64,000 nt of DNA, taken from Inonotus obliquus (taxonomy: Eukaryota > Basidiomycota > Agaricomycetes > Hymenochaetales > Hymenochaetaceae). Every line of letters starts with the position of its first letter. The first letter of the stretch is position 1. A model generated the notes under the pieces. The model was not told the DNA's origin. It made no database searches and was given only the letters and a program-made list of their open reading frames with translations. The stretch is from assembly GCA_032164295.1 (NCBI GenBank), contig JAJHTX010000013.1, positions 930,001-994,000 of the forward strand, given 5' to 3'. Positions 31,254-40,767 of this stretch are shown here, one piece after another. A program made the translations under genes and the position numbers.

Positions 31254-33226
31254 CTTCGCTTGAATCCCAAGTCAATCGGTCTCTAAGTTCTTGTTCCGAG
31301 ATTTCGAGTTCCGCTGGGTCGAATTCTAGTAACGCTAAATGCCTTCGATAATTGTCTTCTAGGTATTCGTCCTCTGTAGTGTTGCTACTATGGGCTTGAC
31401 TAACGTCGCTGAATGGGCTGGAGAATTCTTCTGAATTGCCACTGGTCGTGGATCCTGGGGAATAATACAATACCAACCTTCCTCTCGTTTCTACCTCTTC
31501 AATTATCCCCTGTTCTCGTTCGGTTTTCTGGACTTCTCTGGTTTCTTCTTTCCTATTGTTCGCTTCCCTTTGTTCTTGGATTCGACCTATGATTCCTTTA
31601 GCTATTCTGTCCTGATCTGCTTTTCGATGATATTTGCGACTAATGGTTATTGTTGGGATTTGTTCGTTTGTCGGTTTTAGTTCTTCTTGTAGCTCTGTAA
31701 TTACTTCCTCGACTATCTCGTTTATGTTTAACCTAGCCAATCCTCGCAGGTCTATGCGGACGTTCCCTGTCTGATCTCGAGTAACGTTAATGCCGCTTGG
31801 TAGTCTTCTCCCGTTATCAAATGTAACCCTGGAGGTACTACTTTCTTGGTTAATGCCTTCTTCTTCCTCCGTGATTGTAGTTAGGTTCTCACTTTCGTTC
31901 TGGGCCCTGAAGTCGACTACGTGTAATTGTATCTCTCCTTCTTCCGGTTCCTCGTCTGGAATAGTGGGAATTGGCGAGTCTGGGTGCCTGTAACTTTCGT
32001 CTCCGTTGAAGTCCCTAAACCCGTTTGGTTCTGAATTTGCCCAACGGCTCCCTGTTCCCCACTCTCCTCCGTTCTGCTCCGATTCGTTCGGTGATTCCCA
32101 ACTGGCTTCGGACTGAGTTAGTTCCGGCGTTGGTTGATCTTGATCGTCTCCTAATAACGATCCGACGGTGTTCCAGTCTTGTTGGATTTCCGTTTCCTCT
32201 CGCTGTCTTTCTTCTCCTTCCCACGCGGCGAGTGCGACTCTGATATCCGACACTTGATTCCTTAGGCGTAGGAAGTTTGTCTCGATGCGGCTTACTTTAT
32301 CTAATAATTCGCGCTGAAATTCGGCGTCTCGGTGTTCTCGGGCAGTCCACCGCTCTATGTGCTCTTCTTGCCTTCGTTGTAGCGTTTCGAAGGTATGTTG
32401 TACTTCTCTCGTTATGGTCCTGAGGATGCCTAGCTCTGTCTGGTTGTACCTTACTAACGTTCTGGTGATATGGTGTGCCTCGTCGTTACTCCTGTGCCAG
32501 CGGCTATGTTTCTCGATATGGTGATTGAACTGATGGTCTAGGTACACTCCCAATGCTTGATCCTTTTCAGCCTGCGTGTTGAGGATTAGTTCGATCCTTC
32601 CGGCCAATCGGTCCACTTGCGTTCCAATGGCAGTTGAGTAGTGATATATCCCCCACTGCGTTGCGTAGGGTTCGTAAATAGACAGGTATTGAAGTAGTCT
32701 TGTTCCTCGTCTGAGCGCACTTGCGATCGCTGTCCTATAGTAGATCGTACCAAATATGAATACTGTAACCAGCCCCGCGTATATTCCTTCGTAAGCCACT
32801 ATAGTTATATTTAATTATATATTCGATTTTTTGTGCTTATACTTTACTTGCTTTTGCTTTCTCTTTCTTTCCGTTAAGTAGGGCTAGTAGTATTCGGTGT
32901 AATAGGTTGGCGTGTGCTTGCGCGGAGTACAACGTTCCTCCTCCGTTTTCTAGTGCTCTCTTAAATACACTTTCGTGTGGTGTAGGTGATACCTTGCCTA
33001 TAACCCTTCCTGTCCTGAAATGATCCCAGTAGAGATCTTGCCAAATTGGTTGCCTCGCTATTAGTTTCCATGCGTCTATATCCTTCGGCGCTCCTCGTTC
33101 TCGTTCCTGCGTTTGTTTTGTACGCTCCAATGTTAACCCAACCTGTGGTTCTAGGTTTCGGTGGTTGTTACTGATGTCTATTTGCCGTTCCAGGTGGCCT
33201 ACTGATTGGATAAGGGAATTATTCAA
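31207..33226 (-). CDS. Element B ORF1: spliced membrane protein upstream of gag
   Basis: Two open frames, 33226-32848 and 32798-31207, joined by a 49-nt intron (GTAAAG...ACTATAG). The splice forms A|TG, giving KAKA-M-AYEGIYAGLVTVFIF in frame. The first exon is soluble and basic (RTKQTQERERGAPKD, WQDLYWDHFRTG). The second begins with a membrane helix (GIYAGLVTVFIFGTIYY), then a His/Glu-rich coiled-coil-like stretch (DALGV-type heptads to RRQEEHIERW), then a long acidic disordered C-terminus. Total about 656 residues. No ATG was found for exon 1, so another upstream exon or translation from the splice-created ATG is required. No homologue recognised; position before gag is unusual for Gypsy elements. 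Confidence 0.5.
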
Positions 33227-33312
33227 TTAGTCTATTTGAATGACTAGTTCGTGCTATCACAATTACCTTTATTGGCAGTAGTCTGCGCTTGTTCCTTTAA
33301 GCTTGCCAAGAA

Positions 33313-33326
33313 GGGAGTTTAATCCA
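33313..33326 (-). other. Primer-binding site of element B (self-priming type)
   Basis: TGGATTAAACTCCC starts two bases inside the 5' LTR. Its first 11 bases are exactly complementary to AGTTTAATCCA at 33798-33788 in the LTR. A tRNA primer ending ...AATCCA cannot be excluded. Confidence 0.65.
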
Positions 33327-33787
33327 GATGTTTATCTCCGTGGAGGGTTCGTTGATTCTTGATCGACGGACCAATCTGGCTAATTCCTCGGTTTGAGGGG
33401 TTAATCCAAATTCTACAATACTGGTTATGGAATTGCTAATCACCTTAGTGGACTGTGTAGCTGATCCGATCTGAAACAACTAGCAACTAACTAATATTGC
33501 AGTTGAACCTGATACTATAATCGTACAGTATTAAGTCGGCGTGAAGACGCGATTGTTATACTGATTGTTATTCACGATAAGGGAATATCGGGAATCGCAC
33601 TACGTTGTGAGTAGCTCGTACCGTGCAGACAATAGGGAGAACAATCTAGTTGCAATCCGTATTTTTAGCTTCACTTCGATTTCACACAATCGGTTTAGTT
33701 CAGCCGTGTCGCTACTGGTAATTTACTGGCTCGCAAGTAATTGATGTTACGATTTAACTTAGGGACTTATGGTAGGGTCCCTTGACT

Positions 33788-33829
33788 TGGATTAAACTGC
33801 TAGGTCGGCTCTACGATGGCCTCCTTATA
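33788..33829 (-). promoter_or_regulatory. TATA box and predicted RNA start of element B
   Basis: TATAAGG (33829-33823) lies 31 bases upstream of AGTTTAATCCA (33798-33788), the 11-mer complementary to the PBS. This matches the spacing found in element A. Confidence 0.7.
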
Positions 33830-33980
33830 ATACTAATTTACATGTGTGACGTTACTACCTTGTTACTTACTGTTTATGGTATTTTATCTGTTTCTTCCTT
33901 TATGATACCTGGTCCGTGCTTTCTCTTTACTTCCTTCCTCATTTCACTACCTCTGTGTTACTAGCCTCTCTTTGATTAGT

Positions 33981-34751
33981 TTAGTGTAGTGGGTGGTACC
34001 ATCTTGTAGATAGGTTTGATCCTTGTGTAGGTAACGGCACTTGATCTAATTCAGCTATTCTAGGTAATTGCTGAGTCATCTGTTCTTGTATTTCGGGTCT
34101 CGTTGGTATCGGTAGGATCGGTCGTGGTACAGTCAGCCAGTTTCGAATAGTTTGCACTCGTGTATATCCTGGCGTTGTCCTGGCGCGTTGTAGGTTTATC
34201 CCTTGTACTCCTTGTAGGTGTATTACTCCGCCGTACTGTTCTACCTTTATTTCCATTATGGTATATCCATAAGGTAATCCTCGACTTATGTAATTCATTA
34301 TCCAATGCCCCCAAGCATATGCAGTTCTCTCATTCGTTCCGGTTTGGTCTCGCTTGTAGGCAATGTCGACATCTACTATAGCTGCGTCGCATCGTTCGTG
34401 TCTTCCTTCCTGTGCTACGTTTCGTATTCCGATCATCATTACAAAGCATCCGGCGTCGTAGGATAATACTCGTATCTCCCTTTCATAAGCCTTTTGCATT
34501 TGTTGGTTAGGGTCGTAGGTTAGTTCTACAAATCGACGTCGTATCATTATGTCGGCTTGTCCGTTCATTATGTCTCCGTAAGTGATCTCTCTGATTAATT
34601 CTCGCATTAGTCCTCCAGCTAGTTCTTTAGCAGGGCGGCACGTGTTGCAACATCGTAATATATTGCTTCGCGGTGTCGGAGGAACAATGGGCTGTTCTAG
34701 TACTTGTATTACTGCCGCTAACCGCTCTTGTATCCAACGTAGGACGCTCAT
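33981..34751 (-). CDS. U3-encoded 256-aa protein in the 5' LTR of element B
   Basis: Same protein as the LTR part of ORF5, starting at the internal Met (MSVLRW) 43 bases from the LTR start and lying wholly in U3. Intact ATG to stop in both LTR copies. In the 5' LTR it lies upstream of the predicted RNA start, so it would be expressed from there only by another promoter; the 3' copy is inside the element transcript. Confidence 0.65.
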   Translation of the reverse strand: MSVLRWIQERLAAVIQVLEQPIVPPTPRSNILRCCNTCRPAKELAGGLMRELIREITYGDIMNGQADIMIRRRFVELTYDPNQQMQKAYEREIRVLSYDAGCFVMMIGIRNVAQEGRHERCDAAIVDVDIAYKRDQTGTNERTAYAWGHWIMNYISRGLPYGYTIMEIKVEQYGGVIHLQGVQGINLQRARTTPGYTRVQTIRNWLTVPRPILPIPTRPEIQEQMTQQLPRIAELDQVPLPTQGSNLSTRWYHPLH

Positions 34752-34944
34752 AGTTATTGGCTTATTAATGATGGATAATACTACCTTTCTAACAATATGT
34801 AAGTCGGACTATAGCAGGTATTTTCATGGAGATACAAGACTTGTTTTCTTATATTAAATATCATTAAGCATACATGTATACTTGTAAAACACATGAGGTC
34901 AGAAACTCCAATTTGTTTTGTGATATTATGCTGTACTTCATTGG

Positions 34945-35400
34945 TGACTGGCAATCCCCTATTGCCGCACGTGCTATTTTTTTTGAGTCAGAGTTACAAA
35001 CCTTACTATTTATGGCTATGAAAGACCATCTGCGTTTACCACCTTTCTGTCCTCACATCTACAACTCCCAAGCTAGCTTTTCTTTGACATTCGCTCATGT
35101 ATATAGATGACATTGCCTCTCATGTCACAAAAATAGAAAGTATTCAATTTCTTGCTGATTTTGACGTGTATATATGCTAGATGCATGAATCCCTTGCTGC
35201 ACAACCAACTATAAAGCCAATAATACAGACAATACAGAACATCTTTCTCTCTTATTTGTGTCCTTGATCTGAATAAGGTTGTTAATGTCATCTGTGACCA
35301 TCAAGATTGTGTACATCCAGTTACTGCTGCTAATTCTATTGGACAATTACAGGCTGTCCAAATCAATGAGCAGCAATATCGACTCAGTGCATGACTATAT
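34945..35400 (+). repeat. Dispersed repeat R, copy in direct orientation
   Basis: Begins GGTGACTGGCAATCCCCTAT and shares the later words tttacc, and gtatatagatgacattgcc near 35098, with the copies at 9210 and 23050. Confidence 0.5.
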
Positions 35401-35489
35401 ATCTTTCTATATTGATGCAAAATACTCCCACATGTATTTAACGCCCTTATTGATAATTTTGTGATTTTTTGGCTTCAAGTCCTGATCAG

Positions 35490-35965
35490 TTTGAGTGATC
35501 TGAAGTGAGTCGAGCACATTTCTGAAGCAGCACGTGATCTCTTTCTTCCTAATTAGGACAATTTACATCGGCCAAACTGAGCAGTGCAAGTTGCTTTATT
35601 CAACGACCACTTGAAGAATCAACCAGCACAAAGCATGGTCATTTTTTTCTCAATCAAGTCTTCAATTCATATAGAAAAAATTTCGAATAAACTGTGTGCT
35701 TCCTGAGATATTGGGTATAAATACCCAGTATCTCAGTGAGGTTTTGTAGAATTGCAAAGCAAATCTATATGAATTACTCCAGTGATGCATTAAAATACAT
35801 AAATGCATAAAAAATGGTTGTCTCTGCATTGTGGATGGAGGAAGACAAAGTTGAATGTGGGTCTCAAAAACTGGTAAACGCGTAGTGCTACGTCGATTGC
35901 CGGCACGATGCGGCAGGTCCGTGGGAACGCATGGTGCGCAACAGGGAATTGCCAGTCACCAACTT
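35490..35965 (-). repeat. Dispersed repeat R, inverted copy
   Basis: Ends in GGGAATTGCCAGTCACC and contains tctcaaaaactggtaaacgc and a cctgagatat...tatctca pair, matching the inverted copies at 22620-23045 and 36110-36616. Confidence 0.5.
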
Positions 35966-36109
35966 CATAGCTCTGAGCTGCCTTGCAATTCAATATCACG
36001 TGACCCAGTATCAACTTTTCGATTTGGCCGTTGAAACATAAAGTACTCATCAATTTTTTGAAAGATTTCAAGACTAAATGCAATAAATGCATTAATTAAT
36101 GCCTAGCTT

Positions 36110-36616
36110 CATCTTCTTTAAATGTTTATATGATGAAATCACTTCGTTTCTTAGATATGGTCAAGAAATTGTTCCTGCATCTGCTTGATCACGTGATTGA
36201 ATTTTCCTTTATCTGTCGAGATTCAATGCACTATTTCAATGTTCAGAACTCAATGAATTTTTCAAGGATTTGTGACTCAGTGCACAAACCATATTTTTTC
36301 ATGTCTGCCTTCATTTTGTTCAAAAAACATTTTGTAGAAATTGCTTGGATCCTGAGATATGATGTATAACCACCCAATATCTCATTGATTTTTTGAACAA
36401 ATTTTGAATTGTTTTGATATTTATGCTCCCCAGCATCATAGAAATGGTTTCTACTACTTTATAAGGCTTTGTTTGTGCTATGGAACAGGAAGTGTGAAGG
36501 CGAAAATGTCTTCAAAAAACCGGTAAATCGCTTAATCTAAGCGATCGTCGGCATGCCTCGGCATGCCCGTGGGAAATCGATGTTTTGCAATAGGGGATTG
36601 CCAGTCACCATGAAAA
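36110..36616 (-). repeat. Dispersed repeat R, second inverted copy
   Basis: Best-preserved inverted copy: gagattcaatgca, gtgcacaaacca, aaaaaaccggtaaatcgc, ggggattgccagtcacc. It ends about 230 bases upstream of the MARVEL-like gene. Confidence 0.55.
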
Positions 36617-36846
36617 ATACCGTTCTTCTGCTGCACGTGATGGCACTCGCGGATCACGCCGATCAGTGATGCAGATCTTCTCGTCGCTAACCTTCAATTC
36701 GTGCCATTTGTCCAGTAACCACCATCATTCTCGTCCCTTGCTCCTCTTCAATCCGCGGCCAGGTGCTGCGGGATCCACCTTGTCTATAACCACGTTCCTT
36801 CTCTCCTTCATCTTCACGGGTCGCTCGTTTCTGTAACTTGGGTAAT

Positions 36847-37739
36847 ATGGGGTATTCGAAGATTGGAAAGACGCGTTTGAAGATTTTCGGTGAGTCTTAT
36901 CAGGCATTGCTTGGCTGGCGCTGTGGTGATGGTCTGACGTGTTGTTTCAAAATAGGATTTCTTTATGTTGTTAATATAGTTGTTTTGGCGCTGTCGACAC
37001 GCGTCAATCAATTCCAGGACTTCTTCTGTACGTCTCACAACTTGTTTTATGGAGGCGGACTGGTAACAAGTTGGAATAGATATGGCTGATCTGTTTCCTT
37101 TCATCCTGTCGATAATAACGATGGTCTTACTTTCTGCTGTGTACGTATTCACCCGCAATTAGCTGGAGCCTGAGATCTGACTTCTTCCTACTCAGACTTG
37201 TACTGGACTTCGCTCTGCGCAACCCACTCACCTCGCGTCCTCCCTTTGAAATCGGCTTCCTAACCTCCCTGAGCATCGTATGGCTCGGTGCGTATCCGCA
37301 CAACGTGTCATGCTTCACAAACTTACATGATGTATGGAATATAGCATTCAACGCTTTCTCGACTTCACGCTGGAGATTTGTCCCCCTTTCATGCGGAAAC
37401 ATCCCAGACGATTTCGTAGACCAGAGAGATTGGTGCAGGGACCTACAAGCATTGAAGGCATTCGTTTGGATTGAATGGATCATCCGTACGCTACACGTCT
37501 TTATCTCTCACCAACCTTAATGATATTGTCTTCCAGTTGTTTTCACGACAGTCTTCACAATCCGTTACACCGTCGTCCAACACGTACGTGGAAACAAGGA
37601 AGTCTGGCGAACCGCTCTTTCGCGTTACGCACCACGAGCGGAGGGTGGTATGCATCGACGAGACACTAGCTTCTTTTCAGGATTCGGAAACAATGACTTT
37701 GCTTTCCCTACTGATAATCAGTATGGAAGAAGTCTGTGA
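36847..37739 (+). CDS. Four-TM MARVEL-like membrane protein
   Basis: Read as five exons with GT-AG introns. MGYSKIGKTRLKIF joins GFLYVVNIVVLALSTRVNQF (TM1), then MADLFPFILSIITMVLLSAV and LVLDFAL (TM2), then IGFLTSLSIVWLGAY (TM3), then ALKAFVWIEWIILVFTTVFT (TM4) and a soluble tail (TALSRYAPRAEGGMHRRDTS) ending at TGA 37737-37739. A four-helix topology with short loops and a cytosolic tail is typical of fungal MARVEL-domain proteins, which sit in plasma-membrane subdomains. Every splice restores the frame. No single exon exceeds 90 codons, so simple ORF scanning misses it. Antisense open frames here were discarded. Confidence 0.65.
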
Positions 37740-38290
37740 TTGTTGCCCCCACGCTTTCATTCCAACAAGTTGTCCTCGATCAAGGAGGCAAAATTCTCCT
37801 TTGTGTTGTCGACTCTCTGTTTCTGGTTTCCTGGATTTTTTTCCTGATACGTGCTGGTTTCATTTCTTTGTACGCCTATCCTATTTATTATTCTGTTGTT
37901 TTTGACTTTATACCCGCTATTTATTGGTATTAAACCACTAGAACTTTCTCCAGTTCAAGGAGTCATGTGCAATGAAAGTTTGCCACTCTCGCAGTGAAGG
38001 GACCCAGAATTTCCGTATCTTTTATGATTAGCACTCGTCGATTTATGGTAACAGTAATACAGAACGTGAGACACTGAGAGAAGTAGTAGTACAGAGAAAC
38101 ACGCAGAGGACCTACGACCAAATACAGAAGAAGAAGATACAGCAAAGGGACGGATCATTGAGTAAAGCACAGTGAGGCCGTACCACTGATATCCCAGCTC
38201 GGAAAATCGTCCGTAAAGCGAAGAAACAGAGACCAGAGAAGTGGTGAAAAAGAATAGGGTAAGCAAAATGATGCTCGAAAGGTTGGATAG
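37740..38290. other. Convergent intergenic region
   Basis: About 550 bases between the ends of two converging genes. Short frames only. Confidence 0.4.
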
Positions 38291-40767
38291 TCACTCGCGG
38301 ATGATTTTACTGTCGCCAGACTCCACAGCACCATCAGGTTCCCCTACATTGGCATCGACAGGCGAACTGTCCCGCTCAGAAGAGGTCCCAGAAGACCCAA
38401 TCGGAGGGAAAAGTTCCGGGTACACTTCATCCAAGCGCCTCGCATTTTGTTGAGTGAGGTTCTTTTCATAAACCCGTGGATGAATATGCGGGTAAGCTTC
38501 ATAAAGATACTGCATAGGCATACGACGAAGTCTTCTATGCGGAGGTACGACATGAGTTGGGGTATTGGTGGGGTATTCAACACCGGGTTCAGGCTGCGTT
38601 CCATGACCCAGCTCTCGAGCAGGAGAAGACAGCTTCCATCGTGCACAGAGCTCGGCCCAAGAAGGTTGGATGAGATCGTAAAGCACAGCGTACTTTGGAC
38701 CTTTCTCGCAGTCGGGACGAACCGTAATATCGGCATCTTCAGCTCTGAGTTTTCTCCCGTCTGGAGGCTTATTGAAATGACGGTGGTAGTACGTACTACG
38801 CGTCATACACCTTCGTTGGGTCCCTCGTGGGGCGTGTTGGCGGGCGTTCCCTGCGGGACTTGCATCTTGCAACAGAACCGACAGGCAGCGGATCCGGGAA
38901 AATCAGCTCTCTGGAAGACGAAAGTGATGGCTCAGCCGTTGTGGCATCGGACTCTTGTGCAGGAGCTGGATCGACTGGGACGCCTGGCTCGTGCGGATCT
39001 GAAGCCTCAGCACTTTCCGTAATTTTAGTCTTCTTTGCTGGCGAGGGATCAGCTAGGGCTTGGCCCTCGTCTTCCTCTTCTCGTCCACGCTTCTTGCGCT
39101 TTGTTGACGTCTCACGCGGAATTTCCAGGTCTAATTCTGACGCATGCACGGGTTTGAACTGTGTCGCTTCCGTACCCACTGAAGTGGAAGGTTCTGGCTC
39201 TTGGCTAGCGATGCAGGGCCGAACTCGACGAGTATCGGAAGCAGAAGTTGGGGATGGCGAACGTGCTCGCTTCTTTCCCTTATATATTGAACAAAGGGTG
39301 TGCCCGGAGGTAGTACTTGAGGGACTACTGCTCGATATCAAAGTTGGGTCTTCGGAAGGTTCGGATGAAGCAGCGTCAGGAGTGTCTCGCTGGGGCTCGA
39401 CGGGCTCGAAAAATTCCGGTTCGGTGTATTCTACATCAAAATCGACTTCGACTCTAAAGAGCTTCGGTTCTGCTTCCTCCCAATCAATTTCTGCCGACTC
39501 GAGAACAGCACATCTCCCTGCCAAATAAGTCTCTGGGGGAACATAGGCCAGGTCCTTGATACAGAGAAGCTCCCCTACTTCCTCATCATCAAGCTTAGCC
39601 ATACGCTTTAAACCCCAGAGTCCATCACGATCAAGGCGATGAGCTACATAATCTTCGCTCATCACAGGTCGTTCGAAAGCTGCGAGTCGATATCCCAGAC
39701 ACGCGTATCGCCTATCGAACCGAAGTCTCTCGCAGTTGGCAATGAACTCGAAAACTTCCTCTTCCGTTGGGACACACGTACCAATTGGGATCGTCCAAGG
39801 CTCGCAAGGTGGTCCGACTGTCCCATCAACTTGAGCGAAATCATGAGTACGCAAGATTCGCCTAACCATGCCATGTCCCATCATCGACGATGTGAATACG
39901 TGGTCCAGATGCTCAAGCCCAATCATCCCACAAGTGAGAAGACGATCCGCATCCTCGACGGTGAAGTCAAAGGGAGGAAGGTCGTATATGCCGGCATTTA
40001 CAAGGAAGCTTAAATAAAGAAACTGAAGTGCCTTCTTGCGTGCGGGAAAGGATTCGATTCCATCATCCTCAGGCACAGTAGGCTCCGTCCCCGCCTCGGA
40101 TATTGGATTAGTGTCGGTTTCCCGAGGTGGAGAAGTTGAAGGAGACGCAGTATCACGACCGTTCGTGTCACTCGTCGTCGTCACCCGTTCTGGTTCCTCG
40201 ACATTGACGCTGGGAATCATATTCCAGAACGTTTTCAAGATTAACACGGCATCCAACATGTCATCCATAACGACCTTATTGCTTGTGAACGGCTCTTTGA
40301 ATTCACGCTCATCGAAGGTGGGCAGGTCATATGCACGGTTAACGATGCTTGTGTCAACAGGGTTGTCTTCATGCTCTTCGGGCTCGCGGCCTTCATTGGC
40401 CTGATGTTGTCAGCTTCAGCGCTAGTGAATCAGCATATGTACTTACTTCATCTCCCGAAGTGGGAATAACGCCCGCAGCACCGGCGACTTCGTCGACGAT
40501 TTCCGGCGAGACTCTCGTTTCCGGGGTATCCTCGCTTCCACTGGGGGATCGCTGCTCGGGAGTCTCTTGGAGACTACCATTAACAGGTGCCTCATCGTCA
40601 TGGTTTTCGTAGTCTTCGTTAGCAGCAATATTCTCGTCATTCAGAGCAAGCAGCTCTGAGCCGAAAGAGAAATGCTTGAACGTAAAGGCTCTGCCGATGC
40701 TTTTGATGAAATAGATGGATTTGAGAAACGGGATCGGAGTTGACGGTGTAAGTACAGGTGAACTCAT
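38291..40767 (-). CDS. Unrecognised acidic protein, 795 aa
   Basis: Three exons: 40767-40447, 40400-38811 and 38767-38291, with introns of 46 and 43 nt (GT-AG). The 43-nt intron removes an apparent stop and links RDPTK to PPDGRKLRAEDADITV. It starts MSSPVLTPSTPIPFLKSIYF. The middle has an ordered-looking region (ARKKALQFLYLSFLVNAGIY, TVEDADRLLTCGMIGLEHLD, EEVFEFIANCERLRFDRRYA, CLGYRLAAFERPV). A long disordered tail follows with likely nuclear-localisation stretches (KGKKRARS, KRKKRGREEE, PAKKTK). No known domain. Composition suggests a nuclear protein; a lineage-specific basidiomycete family is the best guess. Confidence 0.7.

Larger units (their letters stand above)
23493..34794 (-). mobile_element. 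Gypsy element B (chromovirus) with accessory ORFs, TSD ATATG
   Basis: Full-length 11.3-kb LTR retrotransposon on the minus strand. The two 1466-bp LTRs (33329-34794 and 23493-24958) differ at only about three positions, and exact ATATG duplications (23488-23492; 34795-34799) flank them. Order 5' to 3': LTR with U3 ORF, self-priming PBS, spliced ORF1 with a membrane segment, gag, pol with chromodomain, small membrane ORF3, acidic ORF4, ORF5 crossing the polypurine tract into the 3' LTR. Two in-frame TGAs break gag and pol. Near-identity of the LTRs implies a recent insertion. Confidence 0.93.
33329..34794 (-). repeat. 5' LTR of element B
   Basis: 1466 bp with TG...CA ends; contains the U3 ORF, a TATA box and the predicted RNA start. 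U3 is about 1 kb, R-U5 about 0.47 kb. Confidence 0.9.

Noticed and set aside
12382..34794. Ascomycete-style RIP as the cause of the stop codons.
   Set aside because: Changes are at CpG, not CpA, and the overall sequence is not AT-saturated; methylation-driven deamination fits better.
36725..37483. Three overlapping minus-strand frames of 60-118 codons.
   Set aside because: No domains, and the + strand yields a coherent spliced four-TM protein across the same bases.
38344..38736. An alternative frame of 130 codons in the last exon of the 795-residue protein gene.
   Set aside because: A 43-nt GT-AG intron (38810-38768) joins the other frame, which is longer and compositionally like the rest of the protein.
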